Shown: one piece after another, positions 55,399 to 58,369 of the stretch
How the letters are laid out: the number at the start of each line of letters is the position of its first letter
How positions within the stretch are numbered: the first letter of the stretch is position 1
Assembly (NCBI GenBank): GCA_025934635.1
Contig: JAICWX010000010.1
Location: 1 to 58,369 of the forward strand
Reading direction: 5' to 3'
Length of the DNA stretch: 58,369 nucleotides
From: Streptosporangiaceae bacterium
GTDB lineage: Bacteria; Actinomycetota; Actinomycetes; Streptosporangiales; Streptosporangiaceae
Made by a program: the position numbers and the translations under genes
The notes under the pieces: model-generated
Told to the model about the DNA's origin: nothing
The model's input: the letters and a program-made list of their open reading frames with translations, nothing else
Databases searched by the model: none

Positions 55399-55995
55399 TT
55401 ACGGAACGACGATCACGGGACAGCGGGCATGGCGGGCCAGCCAGCCGGAAACAGAGCCCGCCACCCGATGCCAGATATGCTTCGGCGCCCCTATCACGAG
55501 CGCGTCCGCGCTGAATTCCTCGGCGGCCGCGGCCAGTTCCCTGGCCGGGCTGCCCCGCCTGGTGCGGACATGCACCTCCACCTCGGCGTCACCGGTGACC
55601 TGGTCGAGTTCGGCCAGCAGCCAGCGCTCTAGCGCCTCGACGTCCCGGGGGACGCCGACGACCTGCCCGGTCAGCGGCTCGCAGTAGACCCCGGATGAGC
55701 ACACGTAGACGACGAGAAGCGGCCGGCCCAGCCGCCGCGATACCCCCGCCGCGTACGCCAGTGCATTGCGACTAGATGCGGAGCCGTCGTAGCCGGCGAT
55801 CACGGGATGCTCGAGCCGGAGCGCGGACGCGTACGGCTCGCCGGACGAAGCCGGCCCGGGAACAACAGCGCCGGCTCCCGCCGCGACTTCGGGAGGCGGC
55901 GTGCGGGAAGGCCGCCCGGCTCGGTCCGGCTGGGCCGGCCCGGGCTGGCCCGGTCCTGATTGGCCCGGTGACGGGCCCGATTCTGCCTGGTCCAT
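55399..55995 (-). CDS. Universal stress protein (UspA family)
   Basis: Protein of 198 aa from ATG 55995 (AGGA eight bases upstream). A disordered Pro/Gly/Ala-rich N terminus of about 60 residues precedes one Usp domain (HPVIAGYDGSASSRNALAYAAGVSRRLG...RRGSPARELAAAAEEFSADALVIGAPKHIWHRVAGSVSGWLARHARCPVIVV). The nucleotide motif G-x2-G-x9-G-S is broken: GAPK has Lys where the second Gly is expected, so ATP binding may be weak. Cytoplasmic stress role inferred from the family. Confidence 0.88.
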   Translation of the reverse strand: MDQAESGPSPGQSGPGQPGPAQPDRAGRPSRTPPPEVAAGAGAVVPGPASSGEPYASALRLEHPVIAGYDGSASSRNALAYAAGVSRRLGRPLLVVYVCSSGVYCEPLTGQVVGVPRDVEALERWLLAELDQVTGDAEVEVHVRTRRGSPARELAAAAEEFSADALVIGAPKHIWHRVAGSVSGWLARHARCPVIVVP

Positions 55996-56123
55996 AATCC
56001 GCGTCCTAGCGGAAGACCGTTTCCTCAACAGTCATACGGTGATGATTGCCCCGGATGAACGGCCTTACTCGTATTTGAAAAGCACTATAGATCAGCGCGC
56101 GGCCATTTGGTGAGTCCTCGGGG

Positions 56124-58016
56124 GTGCCTGCATGGCACGATGTTCAGGTGACCGCAGAGCCAGCGGGGACGATCAGCGACCGCACCGACGCCACGGCCCG
56201 TGCCGTGATCGAATGCGCCGCCGACGCGATCGTCGCATTCAGTACCGATCGCACCGTGATGCTCTGGAATCCCGCGGCGGAGCGTATGTTCGGCTGGGCC
56301 GCGACCGAGGTCGTGGGCCTCGAGCCGCAGATCATCCCCGAGGAGCTGAAGGCCGAGCACAACGCGGTCCTGGAACGGGTCAGGAGCGGTGACCGGATCT
56401 CCATCGCCACCCGCCGCACCCGCAAGGACAGCACGGTCATCGACGTGCGGATCGACACCAGCGCGCTGACCGACGCCGCGGGTGAGGTGACCGGCTGGGT
56501 CAACGTCTGCCACCAGACCGGCGAGGACGACGTGGCCCGGCATTACATGGCCGAGCGAGCGCGGGTGGTACGCCGGCTCGGGGACGTGGTCGCGGACATG
56601 AACGCGCAGCGTGACCTGGAATCGGTGCTGGACCGTATCGCGGCCAGCCTGCGCGAGCTGACCAGCGCCGACGCGGGCGGCTTCGTGCTCATCGAGGACG
56701 ACTCGCTCCGGCTGGTCAGCACGGCCGGGCTGCCGGCCCGGCTGCGCGGGAAGACCGCGACCCTGGCCAGCAGCCTGGTCGGCGAGCTGATGAAGTCGGG
56801 CAAGACGGTCATGATGGCGACCGGGGAGTCGGGCGGCTTCGACGACCTGATCTGGTCGGCCCTGCCCGGCCTGCACACGATCGCGCTCAGCCTGTCGCAC
56901 GTGGCGGGCAAGCCCTACGGCGCCCTCTACGCGCTGTACAGCAGGCGCAAGCTCAGCCACGTCGAGCTGGAACTGCTCGAGCTGCTGGCCGGGCACGCCG
57001 GCGTGGCCCTGAGCAACGCGATGGCGTTCGAGGAAGTGGTCCGGCAGCGAGCGCACGAGCGGGCGGTCATCGACGGCAGCGCGGACGGCATCGCGGTGCT
57101 CGACGAAGACGGCCTGGTGCGGCAGTGGAACCCGGCTGCGCACCGGATTACCGGGACGCCGGCCCTGGATGCCATCGGCAAGCCGCCGTCGTTCCCGCTG
57201 CCCGAGTCGGGCTCGACGCTCACCCACAAGCTGCCGAACGGGCGCTGGCTCGATGTCCTGTGCACCTCCCTGGCCGGCGGTGAAGAGCTGGTCATCGACT
57301 TCCGTGACGTCACCGCGGCCAAGGAGCTCGAGGAGGCGAAGGACTTGTTCCTCGCCACCACCAGCCATGAACTGCGGACGCCCATCACGGTGGTGCAGGG
57401 TTTCGCCACCACCCTGGTTACCCGGTGGGACCAGCTCGGGGACGCCGAACGGCGCGCCGCGGTGCGGACCATCGCGGAGCGGGCCGGCTCGCTCGGCCGG
57501 CTGGTGGAGCAGCTGCTGCTCGGCTCGCGGGCCGGCGCCGACCAGCTGCCGGTGAGCAACGGCCCGTTCAACCTCGGCGCCGTGCTGCACGGGGCGGCCG
57601 CGGCGTTCCGGCCGCTGTCGGACAAGCACATCGTGCTGGCCGACATCCCCGCCGACCTCCCGCCCGCCAGCGGCGACACCATGGCCACCGACATCATCGT
57701 CGGGCAGCTGCTCGAGAATGCCTTCAAGTACTCGCCCAACGGCGGCACGGTCTGCGTCCGGGCCCGCGCGGCCGGGGACTGGATCGAGGTCATCGTGGAG
57801 GACGAGGGCGTCGGCATCGCCGCCGGCGATCACGAGCGCATCTTCGACCGGTTCTTCCAGGGCGAAGCCGGTGACCGCCGCCGGTTCGGCGGCGTCGGCA
57901 TCGGCCTGTTCATCGTCCGCCGCCTGGCCGAGGCCCAGCACGGCGAGGTCACCGCCAGCTCGCGCCCGCAGGGAGGCACCTCGATGTGCCTGCGCCTCCG
58001 GCCCGTGCAGGACTAG
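56124..58016 (+). CDS. PAS-GAF-PAS sensor histidine kinase, soluble
   Basis: Protein of 630 aa from GTG 56124 (GTG 56148 also plausible). PAS domain (about 20-130, WNPAAERMFGW), GAF (about 160-300), a second PAS (about 310-395, WNPAAHRITG), HisKA with His415 in TTSHELRTPI, and a HATPase domain with N box ENAFKYSP, G1 DEGVGI, F box DRFF and G2 GVGIGLFI. No membrane helix, so it senses a cytoplasmic cue such as redox state or a ligand. No response regulator gene is visible downstream in the window, so its partner is elsewhere. Confidence 0.93.
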   Translation: MPAWHDVQVTAEPAGTISDRTDATARAVIECAADAIVAFSTDRTVMLWNPAAERMFGWAATEVVGLEPQIIPEELKAEHNAVLERVRSGDRISIATRRTRKDSTVIDVRIDTSALTDAAGEVTGWVNVCHQTGEDDVARHYMAERARVVRRLGDVVADMNAQRDLESVLDRIAASLRELTSADAGGFVLIEDDSLRLVSTAGLPARLRGKTATLASSLVGELMKSGKTVMMATGESGGFDDLIWSALPGLHTIALSLSHVAGKPYGALYALYSRRKLSHVELELLELLAGHAGVALSNAMAFEEVVRQRAHERAVIDGSADGIAVLDEDGLVRQWNPAAHRITGTPALDAIGKPPSFPLPESGSTLTHKLPNGRWLDVLCTSLAGGEELVIDFRDVTAAKELEEAKDLFLATTSHELRTPITVVQGFATTLVTRWDQLGDAERRAAVRTIAERAGSLGRLVEQLLLGSRAGADQLPVSNGPFNLGAVLHGAAAAFRPLSDKHIVLADIPADLPPASGDTMATDIIVGQLLENAFKYSPNGGTVCVRARAAGDWIEVIVEDEGVGIAAGDHERIFDRFFQGEAGDRRRFGGVGIGLFIVRRLAEAQHGEVTASSRPQGGTSMCLRLRPVQD

Positions 58017-58027
58017 AGATCATCAGC

Positions 58028-58064
58028 TGAGGCTCCCCGGCCGCCGCCGGGACTCCGAGCCTCG
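58028..58064 (+). terminator. Terminator of the histidine kinase gene
   Basis: Outer stem GAGGCTC (58029-58035) with GAGCCTC (58057-58063) and inner stem CCCGGC-N4-GCCGGG (58036-58051), starting 13 bp after the stop codon. Confidence 0.65.
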
Positions 58065-58151
58065 GCTACCCGCTCGGCACCGCAGGCCCCATCACCTGGC
58101 CCGTCCAGGCCGGCGGGGCCGGGTTCAGGTCGGCGTGATGCGGCAAGGGGG

Positions 58152-58276
58152 CCGCTCTTCTGCGGTGAGCGTCCAGCTCGCGGGGCGGCTGATGCCCGTG
58201 GTGTGCCTGGTGCCAGCCCTCCGTACTCGGGTGATGCAGCCAACGACATCGATGGAGCATCAATGCCGTTACCAGG
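58152..58276. repeat. Dispersed CATCGATG repeat, copy B
   Basis: Shares ordered blocks with 36428-36584: CCGCTCTTCTG, GGGCGGCTGATGCCCGTGG, ACATCGATGGAGCATCAATG and CCGTTACCAGG. It is about 30 bp shorter, with one CATCGATG/CATCAATG pair instead of two. Confidence 0.7.
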
Positions 58277-58369
58277 AGCTGCTGGTCGCCGGCCTCGGCG
58301 CGGCCGGGGCCGCGGTGACCGCCGGGGAGCGCGGCGAGCTGCGGTCCCTGCTGGCCGCCATGGACCTGC

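Larger units (their letters stand above)
58017..58369. other. Gap after the histidine kinase to the window edge
   Basis: Contains a terminator hairpin, a copy of the CATCGATG repeat and, from 58252, an open frame running off the edge (ATG inside the repeat, reading MEHQCRYQELLVAGLGAAG then GERGELRSLLAAM). The end of that frame looks protein-like but cannot be identified. Confidence 0.4.

Overview
The window is very GC-rich and carries a gene block typical of Actinomycetota: ppiA, rhomboid, crgA, class E sortase, pknB, pknA, pbpA, rodA, pstP, fhaB, fhaA and tRNA-Leu(CAG). In actinobacteria this block lies close to oriC. Two kinases in the block, many GTG and TTG starts and an MptB-like mannosyltransferase suggest a filamentous actinomycete, perhaps a Streptosporangiales relative. 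The genus cannot be fixed from the sequence alone.

Layout. 75-5581 (-) is a tightly packed run: purU (formyl-THF deformylase), sdaA (L-serine ammonia-lyase), a solo DNA methyltransferase and a two-gene ABC exporter. 5815-6588 is an IclR regulator flanked by two identical inverted repeats. 7266-18144 is a one-carbon demethylation island. It has a non-pyrrolysine MttB-family methyltransferase (-), then divergently iclR, corrinoid protein, methyl-corrinoid:THF methyltransferase, a ferredoxin-type corrinoid reactivase, a MetF-like reductase, a dimethylglycine-oxidase-like FAD/GcvT protein and etfB-etfA. Nearly all of these overlap by 4 bp. Together with purU and sdaA they describe a complete route: a quaternary amine loses a methyl group to cobalamin, the methyl passes to THF and is oxidised, the tertiary amine is oxidised through ETF, and C1 units leave as formate or as serine and then pyruvate.

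18145-22366 is visibly poorer in GC (single 60-base lines near 55%, falling to 30%, against about 77% next door). It holds a small class III cyclase-like protein divergent from a 963-residue HTH/NB-ARC/TPR STAND protein, then a decayed second copy of that STAND gene's promoter and N-terminus. It looks like an acquired, possibly immunity-related islet. 22367-28804 is glgX-treY-treZ (glycogen to trehalose). 28853-40498 is accessory: a small protein, a LAL-type LuxR regulator, an FAD monooxygenase/TetR pair with its operators, a lipoprotein, an aldonolactone/alditol-type oxidase, a repeat-rich gap, a small membrane protein and a large HerA-like ATPase. 40499-40662 is a convergent gap with a cluster of DnaA boxes. 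40663-55393 is the mannosyltransferase, an amphipathic-repeat membrane protein and the cell-division/signalling block ending in tRNA-Leu. 55399-58016 is a universal stress protein and a PAS/GAF histidine kinase.

Two dispersed repeat families stand out. The first is a 104-bp element (32168-32271 and 37291-37394) whose two copies differ by compensatory changes in several stems around an almost invariant core. The second is a CATCGATG-containing element (36428-36584 and 58152-58276). No insertion sequence, prophage or CRISPR array was seen. Bases 1-74 hold nothing I can assign.
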